Origin: Mucilaginibacter polytrichastri
GTDB lineage: Bacteria > Bacteroidota > Bacteroidia > Sphingobacteriales > Sphingobacteriaceae
DNA: 64,000 nt
NCBI RefSeq assembly: GCF_001911425.1
Contig: NZ_MPPL01000001.1
Coordinates: 3,213,494-3,277,493 of the forward strand
Direction of reading: 5' to 3'
Shown: positions 46,101 to 53,372 of the stretch, piece by piece
Layout of the letters: every line of letters starts with the position of its first letter
Numbering within the stretch: position 1 is the first letter of the stretch
Made by a program: the position numbers and the translations under genes
Notes under the pieces: model-generated
The model's input: only the letters and a program-made list of their open reading frames with translations
What the model was told of the DNA's origin: nothing
Database searches by the model: none

Positions 46101-46359
46101 GCCGTTTGTATACAATGCAACTTATGTAAAATTAAGAGAAATAAAATTAGGCTACGCGGTGCCTCAGAGATGGGCAAAAGCCATCGGTTTCCAGGCGGCC
46201 AGCTTTGCTGTAGTAGGCCGTAACTTATTGATTATTCATAAAAATGCGCCCAACATCGACCCGGAAACAGCATTTAATACAGGTAATGGCCAGGGGCTTG
46301 AAGATCTTACTTTACCTACAGTGCGCAACATTGGTTTTAACATCAATCTTAAATTCTAA
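43186..46359 (+). CDS. SusC/RagA-family TonB-linked outer membrane protein
   Basis: 1057 aa. Signal peptide (AFALPLIFAQTLYAQ), CarboxypepD_reg-like domain (VSGVITSKSDGLPLPGVSILIKGT, TDIDGKFTL), then the SusC plug (NEVVVTALNISKDKKSLGY, SGKIAGVNV, RIVIRGETS, PLFVVDGVPVDN, LKGPNAAALYGYRAANGVI) and a large barrel ending in NIGFNINLKF. It forms the pore of a lipid-anchored SusCD importer for oligosaccharides or peptides, powered by TonB. The substrate is not indicated: no glycoside hydrolase is nearby. It is followed after 5 nt by its SusD partner. Confidence 0.95.
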   Translation: MLKIYKFIMAFALPLIFAQTLYAQSVVVSGVITSKSDGLPLPGVSILIKGTTTGTQTDIDGKFTLHPHINDVIRVSFTGLSTQEITIKQAETNLQIALLDGQNALNEVVVTALNISKDKKSLGYTVQGLKSKDISEAKETNLVNALSGKIAGVNVTNSQGDMGSSRIVIRGETSISGPNQPLFVVDGVPVDNSQFLGTGGSRDFANGVADINSEDIESLTVLKGPNAAALYGYRAANGVILIKTKNGKGSKGLGVTINSNTSFSNILGLPKYQNEYGQGSNGKFSYVDGKGGGVNDGIDESWGPALNGQLIPQFNSNGVAVPFVAHPDNVRSFFKTGVTLNNGVSLASSGDKYDFRLGYNNLHQTGVIPNSEQGRNSFILNATYRITPKLTLTTVANYIKDDAANLPGSGGRRATSTMLQFTWFGRQVDVSQLKNYINANGNTFNWNNSYYSNPYFMAYENTVGQTKNRFIGSAELNYKIIDGLSANFRTGTDYYNDRRKIKIAYGTNGTPYGSYEEDAYDVSETNTEGRLQYTKKLNKDFSIDALLGGNIQANSFEENDQKAPKLAVSGLYTLSNSRDPLISSNVFSKYKTYSYFASGQLGFRNYAFLNFTARNDWSSTLPKASLSYFYPSVNGSLVLSEALDIKSNVLSYLKLRGGWSKVGKPTTPYQLINTYDFTAPFGTNPQQSANSTDLNPNLKPETTTSAEAGFEAAFFNNRIRLDATIYNTNTINQILNVNVSQSTGYIQKLINGGKINNKGLEVQLGLTPVKVKDFSWDVNVNYSRNKSKVVSLDNTASLQSYLLGSDGTVQVLAAVGKPYGSIYGLDFQRNANGQVIVNADGTPAVNPTIQYLGKYTPDWLGSINNSFTYKNFNLSVLIDAHVGGSIYSGTNATGTYTGILASTLPGRGANNGGIGYYTVGSTNIATNASAGPNGETVNHDGIIYNGVNANGSQNTTIISAQSYYKSLTNADAPFVYNATYVKLREIKLGYAVPQRWAKAIGFQAASFAVVGRNLLIIHKNAPNIDPETAFNTGNGQGLEDLTLPTVRNIGFNINLKF

Positions 46360-46364
46360 TTATT

Positions 46365-47810
46365 ATGAAACTTAAATATATCTCTATACTACTATCGGGT
46401 TCGCTATTGTTAACAATGGTAACATCATGCAAGAAGGAACTTGTAGATACCAATCAAAACCCAAATGCAACTCAGAATCCACAGCCGGATTACCTGTTAA
46501 CCGCAGCTATAAAAAACACTGCCGATACTTATTGGGGCGTAAGCAACAATATGGGTGCGGGTTTGCTGATTGTACAGCATTGGGCCAAAATTCAATACAC
46601 AGATCCCGACAGGTATATTTTTACCAATACCTCGTTTCAAGATCTTTGGAGCATTGGCTACTCTAAAAGTATAGTTAACCTAAATAAGATCATTTCTTTG
46701 GCAGACGCTCAGGCTAACCCCAATTACAAGGGAGTAGCACTGGTACTGCGTTCGTGGGTATTTACACTGCTTACCGATCAATATGGCAATGTTCCTTACA
46801 AACAGGCCATTAACATTGATCAGTACCTTACTCCTGCTTACGATACGCAAAGGGATGTTTATTTCGCATTACTTGATGATTTGAAAGCAGCACAGGCAGA
46901 TCTTGACCCTAATGGCAAAGCAATTGCCGGTGATGTTGTTTACACAAATAATATCTCTGCATGGAAAAAATTCGCCAATTCACTGCGTTTAAGAATAGCT
47001 TTACGCATTGCTGACCGCGAACCTGCTAAAGCTCAACAAGTTTTAGCCGATATTCAGGCCGAGGGAAGCGGTTATATTAGCTCAAATGCAGGCATGGCAC
47101 AAATGGTTTATCTCGACTCGCCTAATCAAAACCCGATCAGCAATTTGTTTGATACCCGCGATGACTATCGCATCAGTAAAACTATTGTCGACAAATTATT
47201 TGAACTGAACGACCCGCGTTTGCCAATTTACGCAAGCCCAACAGCAGACGCAACTCCGCAAACTTACGTGGGTATTCCCAATGGTTTGTTAGTTGGCGAT
47301 GCCAGTAACCTGGGTTTAAGTAAAACATCTAAACCAGGTGCATATTTCCGGGCGCCACATGCACCGGCAGTAATAATGAGTTATGCCGAAGTTTTATTTG
47401 ATCAGGCTGAGGCCGTAGCCCGCGGATTTATATCAGGAGACGCTGCCGGTTTGTATAATCAGGCCGTAACTGCCTCGCTCAACCAGTACGGCATTACCGA
47501 TAACACAGTTTTAAATAATTATTTAGCACAGGCATCGGTTAAATATGACGCTTCAAATTATAAAAAATCAATAGGTAACCAAAAGTGGATTGCGCTGTTT
47601 GGCGAAGGCCTTGAGGCATTTGCGGAATGGCGTAGGCTTGACTACCCGCAATTACAACCTGCTGTTGCAGGTACACTAAATGGCAAAATACCTGTAAGAT
47701 TCATATATCCTGGAACGGAGCAATCACTTAACGGCACAAGCTATACGGCCGCGGTTGCAAATCAAGGTCCGGACGTTTTAACCACTAAACTTTGGTTCGA
47801 TGTAAATTAA
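46365..47810 (+). CDS. SusD/RagB-family surface lipoprotein
   Basis: 481 aa. Lipoprotein signal LLSGSLLLTMVTSCKKE with the Cys near residue 22. The body has the TPR-like helical fold of SusD (SusD_2 subgroup, short): NPNATQNPQPDYLLTAAIKN, KGVALVLRSWVFTLLTDQYGNVPY, ISAWKKFANSLRLRIALRIAD, and SYAEVLFDQAEAVARG. It caps the SusC pore and binds the ligand. A clear terminator follows. Confidence 0.94.
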   Translation: MKLKYISILLSGSLLLTMVTSCKKELVDTNQNPNATQNPQPDYLLTAAIKNTADTYWGVSNNMGAGLLIVQHWAKIQYTDPDRYIFTNTSFQDLWSIGYSKSIVNLNKIISLADAQANPNYKGVALVLRSWVFTLLTDQYGNVPYKQAINIDQYLTPAYDTQRDVYFALLDDLKAAQADLDPNGKAIAGDVVYTNNISAWKKFANSLRLRIALRIADREPAKAQQVLADIQAEGSGYISSNAGMAQMVYLDSPNQNPISNLFDTRDDYRISKTIVDKLFELNDPRLPIYASPTADATPQTYVGIPNGLLVGDASNLGLSKTSKPGAYFRAPHAPAVIMSYAEVLFDQAEAVARGFISGDAAGLYNQAVTASLNQYGITDNTVLNNYLAQASVKYDASNYKKSIGNQKWIALFGEGLEAFAEWRRLDYPQLQPAVAGTLNGKIPVRFIYPGTEQSLNGTSYTAAVANQGPDVLTTKLWFDVN

Positions 47811-47870
47811 TTCTCTACGTTAATCTAAATATTTAATTTAGGTATTGCTTAATGAACTGATTTTTTAATT

Positions 47871-47905
47871 AAAGGCGATTAGGCAAAAAACTAATCGCCT
47901 TTTTA
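47871..47905. terminator. Terminator of the susCD unit
   Basis: AAAGGCGATTAG, loop GCAAAAAA, CTAATCGCCTTTTT. Confidence 0.88.
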
Positions 47906-48318
47906 TATAAACATGCTACACAAGAATCAATAAAAATATCCTTAAAATAGATTGAGGCTTTATTATTCAATTCAGTTACACGAGAGCAGTGTCTTTATAT
48001 TCATTGCCAATTGTTGTGTTTAAGGTTTTAGTTAAAGGTGCTGTCGATAAAGGGGGTGAGTATCTGATGGAGCAATACCCCTAATTCATCATAATGAGGC
48101 CTATTTGTTAGATCAAGATACTTTAAATAGTTTTGCAAACGAAAAAAGTTGAGTAGTACTGTAAATAACTCAACTTTTCCCAGCTCCCGATAGTATCGTT
48201 TTTTCGAACCAATTTATTGAGAAATTAAGAAGAATTGGAAATTTGGGGAAAGATGCTTTAAAAGAGCGTAACTGAATACATATTTTAGCGCTCATAATAT
48301 CAATCGCTTTTATACTTT
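47906..48318. other. Spacer with a second hairpin before the serine hydrolase gene
   Basis: AAAAGTTGAGT ... AACTCAACTTTT (about 48144-48177) forms a hairpin ending in a short T-run. Reading frames around it give short protein-like pieces, such as VVFKVLVKGAVDKGGEYLMEQYP, followed by a stop. These may be gene debris but I cannot assign them. Confidence 0.4.
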
Positions 48319-49809
48319 ATGAAATTTAAATTTTTTACTTTATCACTGTTAATTCAATTAGCCTTAATAACTGCATCTGCTATTGCACAACAACTTTCCA
48401 CTTCAGACAGCATAGATAATTTTATCAAAGCTAAAATGCTACAGCGCCATATACCGGGCTTGCAGCTAGCAGTAGTGCGTAATGGCAAAATTATTAAAGA
48501 TATTACCTTTGGCACAGCCAACCTGGAATACAATATAAAGGCTACTGATCAGACCATCTTTTCTGTTAACTCCATCACCAAAGCTTTTGTAGGTGTGGCC
48601 GTGATGCAACTGGCCGAGGAACATAAGCTAAAAATTACCGATCCACTTTCCCGTTACCTGGATAGCCTACCTGATACCTGGAAGAATATTACGTTGCAAC
48701 AAGTCCTGACACATACCTCTGGCCTGCCAGATATTCTGGATGCCGAAGAGCAGGTAATAGGCCACAACAATGAACTGGAAGCCATGCAGAAAGTAAAGAT
48801 GCTACCCATTGAGTTTAAGCCGGGCGAGAAGTTCCGTTATAACCAAACCGGATATGTGCTCGTTGGGCAGATTATTACCAAACTGAGTGGTATGCACTTT
48901 ACCCAATTCATTGAAGAACGGCAGTTCAAAATAGCAGGAATGAAACTAACGCGCTTTGGTGATTCTTATGATGTGATACCCAACTATGCAGGTGCTTATA
49001 CCATGACCCGGCAGATGGGTGATGACTTTGTGCGAAATAGAACCCCAGGCCAGGCGTATATGCAATTCCCGATATTTTTCAGAACAGCAGCTGGCATTCA
49101 ATCTACTGCTACCGATATGGCTAACTGGGTAATTGCGTTAAAAAGTGGAAAGCTGCTCAAGCAAGCCTCCAGCATTGATCTGCTATGGACACCGGCTATC
49201 CTGATTAATGGCAAAATTGGAGGCTTTAATAGACTCACCAATGGTTATGCGCTGGGCTGGCCTACTGTAACTCGGGAGGAGCACCCTGCGGTTGGCCCGG
49301 TGGGTGGCGGCAGATCGGCGCTGTTTGTCTATTTAAAGGATGACCTTTCTATTATAGTGCTTACCAATTTGTTGCAAGGCAATCCGGATCAATTCATTGA
49401 CGAGATTGCGGGCTACTATATTCCTGAAATGCACGAGGCCAACGGTTTTGGCTTGCCGAAAAATCTGAAAAAATTAAGAGCCGGGCTATTGCAGCAAGGA
49501 TTTGACCAAGCGATACCAGTTGCCGCCCATTTAAAAAAGAATGACCCAACTTTTAGCCTGAGCGAGAACGAACTTAACGGCTGGGGTTATCAGCTTTTAG
49601 GTCAAAAAAATATACTCGCAGCCCTGTCCATCTTCAAGTTAAACGTGTCGATGTATCCGCAGAGTGCAAACGCTTATGATAGCCTGGCCGAAGTGTTGGA
49701 AGCTGCTAATAACCCAACATTAGCACTGGTTAACTATAAAAAGTCGTTGGCCTTGGATCCGCAAAATAAACATGCGGCTACCCGGATAGAAGCACTTACA
49801 GCCAGGTAA
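48319..49809 (+). CDS. Exported serine hydrolase (class C beta-lactamase-like) with C-terminal TPR
   Basis: 496 aa with a signal peptide (LSLLIQLALITASAIAQ). The beta-lactamase/DD-peptidase fold carries SxxK as SVNSITKAF and a tyrosine motif in FRYNQTGYVLVG (Tyr-Asn-Gln rather than YSN). The third motif is around VGPVGGGRSALF. Residues about 400-495 form TPR-like repeats (NAYDSLAEVLEAANNPTLALVNYKKSLALDPQ). The family includes peptidases and esterases, so antibiotic resistance should not be assumed. Confidence 0.88.
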   Translation: MKFKFFTLSLLIQLALITASAIAQQLSTSDSIDNFIKAKMLQRHIPGLQLAVVRNGKIIKDITFGTANLEYNIKATDQTIFSVNSITKAFVGVAVMQLAEEHKLKITDPLSRYLDSLPDTWKNITLQQVLTHTSGLPDILDAEEQVIGHNNELEAMQKVKMLPIEFKPGEKFRYNQTGYVLVGQIITKLSGMHFTQFIEERQFKIAGMKLTRFGDSYDVIPNYAGAYTMTRQMGDDFVRNRTPGQAYMQFPIFFRTAAGIQSTATDMANWVIALKSGKLLKQASSIDLLWTPAILINGKIGGFNRLTNGYALGWPTVTREEHPAVGPVGGGRSALFVYLKDDLSIIVLTNLLQGNPDQFIDEIAGYYIPEMHEANGFGLPKNLKKLRAGLLQQGFDQAIPVAAHLKKNDPTFSLSENELNGWGYQLLGQKNILAALSIFKLNVSMYPQSANAYDSLAEVLEAANNPTLALVNYKKSLALDPQNKHAATRIEALTAR

Positions 49810-49867
49810 TTTGGGTTAGTAATAAAAAATTAACCGAAGCATCTAAATTAGCAAATCATCCTTTAAT

Positions 49868-49910
49868 CATTGGCTCAATTAAGGCTATTTTAGCCTTAAT
49901 TGAGCCAATG
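49868..49910. repeat. Perfect 20-bp hairpin
   Basis: CATTGGCTCAATTAAGGCTA, loop TTT, TAGCCTTAATTGAGCCAATG. No T-run follows, so it is not a textbook intrinsic terminator, although it sits just after the hydrolase gene. The rest of 49810-50310 has no gene that I can support. Confidence 0.7.
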
Positions 49911-50108
49911 TAACTCCCGCTAATGCTCCAGTTAAGATTATAAACTCCATTAATTTTATCAATTATATTCTAAGCATTTATAATAGCCTCTACATCAGCA
50001 AATAAAGGCTGACCGATTGCTTGTTCCTTATACTTGAAAATTAGCTTGTTAGGAGAAATCGTAATGGGCTTTTCATTCTTATTTGAGCTAATTACGTTAT
50101 TTTCCGCA

Positions 50109-50124
50109 TTCCTTCCGGCTCCAC
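50109..50124 (+). other. Third ssrA 3'-end-like sequence (possible distal att site)
   Basis: TCCTTCCGGCTCCACT matches the ssrA end TCCCTCCGGCTCCACT in 15 of 16 positions. It is followed by the hairpin GGAGATA...TATCTCCTTTTT (50128-50157), comparable to the GGAGACA...TGTCTCC hairpin after ssrA. It may mark the right end of an island beginning at ssrA. Confidence 0.5.
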
Positions 50125-50127
50125 TTA

Positions 50128-50157
50128 AGGAGATAGTGAATTATGATTATCTCCTTT
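50128..50157 (+). terminator. Short terminator next to the third att-like site
   Basis: GGAGATA, loop GTGAATTATGAT, TATCTCC then TTTTTA. Confidence 0.6.
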
Positions 50158-50310
50158 TTATGCGATTAACACATTGGGATAACTAATTTAATTTTTTGTT
50201 AAAAAAGCAGGCATCCGACTTTTATTTACGCCGTTAACCATACCATAGAAAATCGGATATTTATAAACGTTCTAAGATTCAGACCGTTGCCAACTATTGA
50301 GGTTAATTTA

Positions 50311-51180
50311 CTAATGGCGCGGTTTACGCTTCAGAACGCCTCCGGCTGCTTCTTTGATGGTGCTGGTAAAAATAAATGCTTTGGGATCTATATCATGTAC
50401 CAGGTTACGCAAGCGGCGTACTTCAAGGCGTGTTACAATGGTAAAAACAATGTCTACCGGTTGGCTAATATCAAAGCTTTCTTTTAAAAAGCCGCGTTCG
50501 CCTTTAAAAACAGTTATGCCGCGGCCAAGCGACATTACCAATTGTTCTTTAACCTGCGTGCTTTCGCTCGAAATAATGGTTACGCCCGTATATTCTTCCA
50601 GGCCTTCAATTACAAAGTTAATAGTGCGCGATGCCGTGTAGTAAGTTAAGATAGAGTATAAAGCTGTTGGCAGCCCCAGTTCAATGGCGGCAATAAGAAA
50701 TATAATAATGTTGATGCCTAAAATAATTTCGCTGATGGTGAAACTAATGCGACGGCCGGTGTATAATGCCAACACCTCGATGCCATCAAGCGCGCAACCT
50801 CCGCGTATAGCAAGGCCTACGCCAATACCCATAAAGGCACCACCAAATATAGATACCAGTAATTTATCGGATGTAATTTGCGGATAAGGAACAAAGGATA
50901 AACATAACCCCAATCCTATTACTGCTATAAAGGTTTTAATAGCAAAGCTTTTATTCACTTGGAATGCCCCCATGAGAATAAAGGGAATATTACATATTAC
51001 AATTACGTAAGCAATATTAAAATGATAAAGCTCGTGCAATAGAAGTGATATACCGGTAACACCACCATCAAAAAACTGATTGGGTACCAGAAAACTTTTA
51101 AGGGCAAACCCGCAAAATAATATACCTGCCACAATATAAACGGTATCAATAAGCCAATGGGGTAATTGCGGTTGTTTCAC
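50311..51180 (-). CDS. YitT-family membrane protein
   Basis: 289 aa. Five to six TM helices (residues about 8-200, including FFDGGVTGISLLLHELY and GGAFMGIGVGLAIRGGCALDG). A C-terminal soluble DUF2179 domain follows (RGITVFKGERGFLKESFDI, VFTIVTRLEVRRLRNLVHDIDPKAFI). Widespread family of unclear transport or sensory function. It lies 13 nt downstream of the HD-domain gene in the same direction, so they are probably co-transcribed. Confidence 0.92.
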   Translation of the reverse strand: MKQPQLPHWLIDTVYIVAGILFCGFALKSFLVPNQFFDGGVTGISLLLHELYHFNIAYVIVICNIPFILMGAFQVNKSFAIKTFIAVIGLGLCLSFVPYPQITSDKLLVSIFGGAFMGIGVGLAIRGGCALDGIEVLALYTGRRISFTISEIILGINIIIFLIAAIELGLPTALYSILTYYTASRTINFVIEGLEEYTGVTIISSESTQVKEQLVMSLGRGITVFKGERGFLKESFDISQPVDIVFTIVTRLEVRRLRNLVHDIDPKAFIFTSTIKEAAGGVLKRKPRH

Positions 51181-51193
51181 TTTAGTTTTATAA

Positions 51194-51772
51194 TTATTTT
51201 ATCTGCGCTTTAATTGCTGCTAAGTTAATGTCTTTTTGAGCTTGGCGCGAGTTAATTGCAGTTTGGGTAAAAAAATGATGATTTTCTAAAAATTTTACCT
51301 GTATTAAGTTCCACTCTTGTTTGTTGCTAACAGTGCCGACAGCTAAAAGTTCCTGATATAGTTTATCACTGATAGGCCAAAAATCCTCGCGGCCCAGGTA
51401 ATCAAGGTCGGCATCGGCTAATATTTGTTCTAAATGATTTTGAGGTAATTGCGGTACTTTTGTAGCGCGAATTAATGCACATAATGTGTCAATTTCATCA
51501 GTGCTGTATTCAAAATCGGTTAAACTATCTATTGCTATCCGGCATGATTCTTCTTCATGCTCATCCGTCCTAATCAGAAAGCCGCTATCATGATACCATG
51601 CCGCAGTAAGCAACAGTTTCATTTGCTGCGGGGCTATACCTTCCTGTAAAGCTATCCTTTCAGCTGCGCTGTACACATCAAGAGTATGATTTACATTATG
51701 GTAGGTGAAATGCGCAGATAACTCAGTACGCAGTTTATTCACAATAAATTCTCCCGCCTGTTCAAACAACAT
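51194..51772 (-). CDS. HD-domain phosphohydrolase-like protein
   Basis: 192 aa with metal ligands in the HD pattern: FTYHNVNHTLDVYSAAERIA, AAWYHDSGF (HD), HEEESCRIA and the later Asp in ILADADLDYLG. Similar proteins hydrolyse nucleotides or phosphoesters; the substrate is unknown. It is divergent from the first kinase gene at 51996. Confidence 0.88.
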   Translation of the reverse strand: MLFEQAGEFIVNKLRTELSAHFTYHNVNHTLDVYSAAERIALQEGIAPQQMKLLLTAAWYHDSGFLIRTDEHEEESCRIAIDSLTDFEYSTDEIDTLCALIRATKVPQLPQNHLEQILADADLDYLGREDFWPISDKLYQELLAVGTVSNKQEWNLIQVKFLENHHFFTQTAINSRQAQKDINLAAIKAQIK

Positions 51773-51995
51773 CTTTGCCGTGTTTTGCCGTGCTAATATA
51801 TTTAAATGTTTTCATACGCGATAATACATCTGACTAACCTTGTGGTATATTTTGTTAATCAGATTACTATGTGCACATCATTTGTTTATCCGGCTATAAA
51901 TTGGTTAATTGAGTAATTAATTATCTTGGCTAATTAATGGTCATATCCATTTTAATTAAACGAATACCAATCATCCTATAAATTTAATATAAGTA

Positions 51996-53303
51996 ATGTA
52001 TATAATTTACTTCCTCGCAGCATTTTTGCTGACACTCCGTTTAAAAAAGATATTGAGTAATACACCGATGTATTATAAATGGAAGAATCAGCTCAATTAC
52101 GCCTGGGGAATTTGGGTTATTTATGCTATTGCACAAAGCACATTGGGTGGCATTGCCATTAGCATAGTTGGTTGCCTGGTGTTGCTTGGTCTGTTGCAAT
52201 ATTTAAACAGGGAACCCGATTTTGAACCCTTTAAGTTTTATATCGATGCACACTATCCATTAGTTGCTGTTGGTTTATTAGATGCCCTTACCGAATTAAT
52301 AGCCCCCGATTTTCATGATAAATGGAACAGTTACTTTGGTTTTGCGACACTGGCTGCTTTTGCCTGGATATACACCCGTTGGCTTAACTCTAAAAAACAA
52401 CGCGAAGAGTTACAAATAGCAACCCAGCGGAACACCGAATTAGACAGGCTTGTAACCGAACGTACTGCCGAACTTACCAAACAAAAAAATGAGTTGCAGG
52501 AAACAGTAAAACTTTTACAGGCTACCCAAGCGCAATTAATTCAACAGGAAAAACTGGCCTCGCTGGGCGAACTTACCGCCGGCATTGCGCATGAGATACA
52601 GAACCCGCTAAACTTTGTGAATAACTTTTCGGAGGTAAGTATGGAACTTATTGATGAAATGGAGGAAGAGTTAAACAAAGGCGATACCAAAGAGGCTATT
52701 GCTATTGCCACTGATATTAAGCAAAACCTGGAAAAAATTATCCACCATGGCAAACGTGCCGATGGCATTGTTAAGGGTATGCTGCAACACAGCCGTTCTG
52801 GTGGCGACGTTAAAGAGCCTACGGATATCAACAAATTGGCCGATGAATACCTGCGCCTTGCCTACCACGGCCTGCGTGCCAAAGACAAACTGTTTAATGC
52901 CGAACTGGTAACCCATTTTACCGAAAACTTACCCGAGGTAAACATCATATCGCAGGATGTGGGCAGGGTTTTGCTCAATTTGTTTAACAACGCTTTTTAT
53001 GCCACCCAGCACAAAAAGGCAAATGCCGGTGCAGATTATAAACCAACAATTGAACTGAGCACAACACTGGATGGCAAAAATATCAGGATAACAGTAAAAG
53101 ATAATGGAATGGGTATCCCCGATGCTATCAGGGATAAAATTATGCAGCCTTTCTTTACTACTAAACCTACTGGCGAGGGTACTGGTTTAGGCTTATCACT
53201 TAGCTATGATATTATTGTTAAAGGGCACGGCGGGAATATTGAGATAGAAAGCAAGGAAGGTGAATTTACAGAGTTTATAATCTCCTTACCCTTAGCAAAA
53301 TAG
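51996..53303 (+). CDS. Membrane sensor histidine kinase (tandem copy 1)
   Basis: 435 aa. Four hydrophobic helices in the first 130 residues act as a membrane anchor. A coiled coil follows (TQRNTELDRLVTERTAELTKQ), then HisKA with LGELTAGIAHEIQNPLNFVN and a HATPase domain (NLFNNAFYATQHK, DNGMGIPDAI, GTGLGLSLSYDI). No receiver. The catalytic half is clearly homologous to the next two kinases, but the sensory half is different. It starts the cluster 51996-59063. Confidence 0.92.
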   Translation: MYIIYFLAAFLLTLRLKKILSNTPMYYKWKNQLNYAWGIWVIYAIAQSTLGGIAISIVGCLVLLGLLQYLNREPDFEPFKFYIDAHYPLVAVGLLDALTELIAPDFHDKWNSYFGFATLAAFAWIYTRWLNSKKQREELQIATQRNTELDRLVTERTAELTKQKNELQETVKLLQATQAQLIQQEKLASLGELTAGIAHEIQNPLNFVNNFSEVSMELIDEMEEELNKGDTKEAIAIATDIKQNLEKIIHHGKRADGIVKGMLQHSRSGGDVKEPTDINKLADEYLRLAYHGLRAKDKLFNAELVTHFTENLPEVNIISQDVGRVLLNLFNNAFYATQHKKANAGADYKPTIELSTTLDGKNIRITVKDNGMGIPDAIRDKIMQPFFTTKPTGEGTGLGLSLSYDIIVKGHGGNIEIESKEGEFTEFIISLPLAK

Positions 53304-53372
53304 GCATTGTAGCAAGAGCTTTAAGTTGTGAAAGTTCATGATTACTGTTATCTTAGCCTCAACCCTAATTAA

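Noticed and set aside
43186-47810. SusCD considered as a polysaccharide utilisation locus
   Set aside because: No glycoside hydrolase, lyase, sulfatase or dedicated regulator is adjacent; only the importer pair can be supported.
48319-49809. Serine hydrolase considered as an antibiotic-resistance beta-lactamase
   Set aside because: The tyrosine motif is atypical and the TPR tail points to the broad peptidase/esterase group; resistance cannot be inferred.
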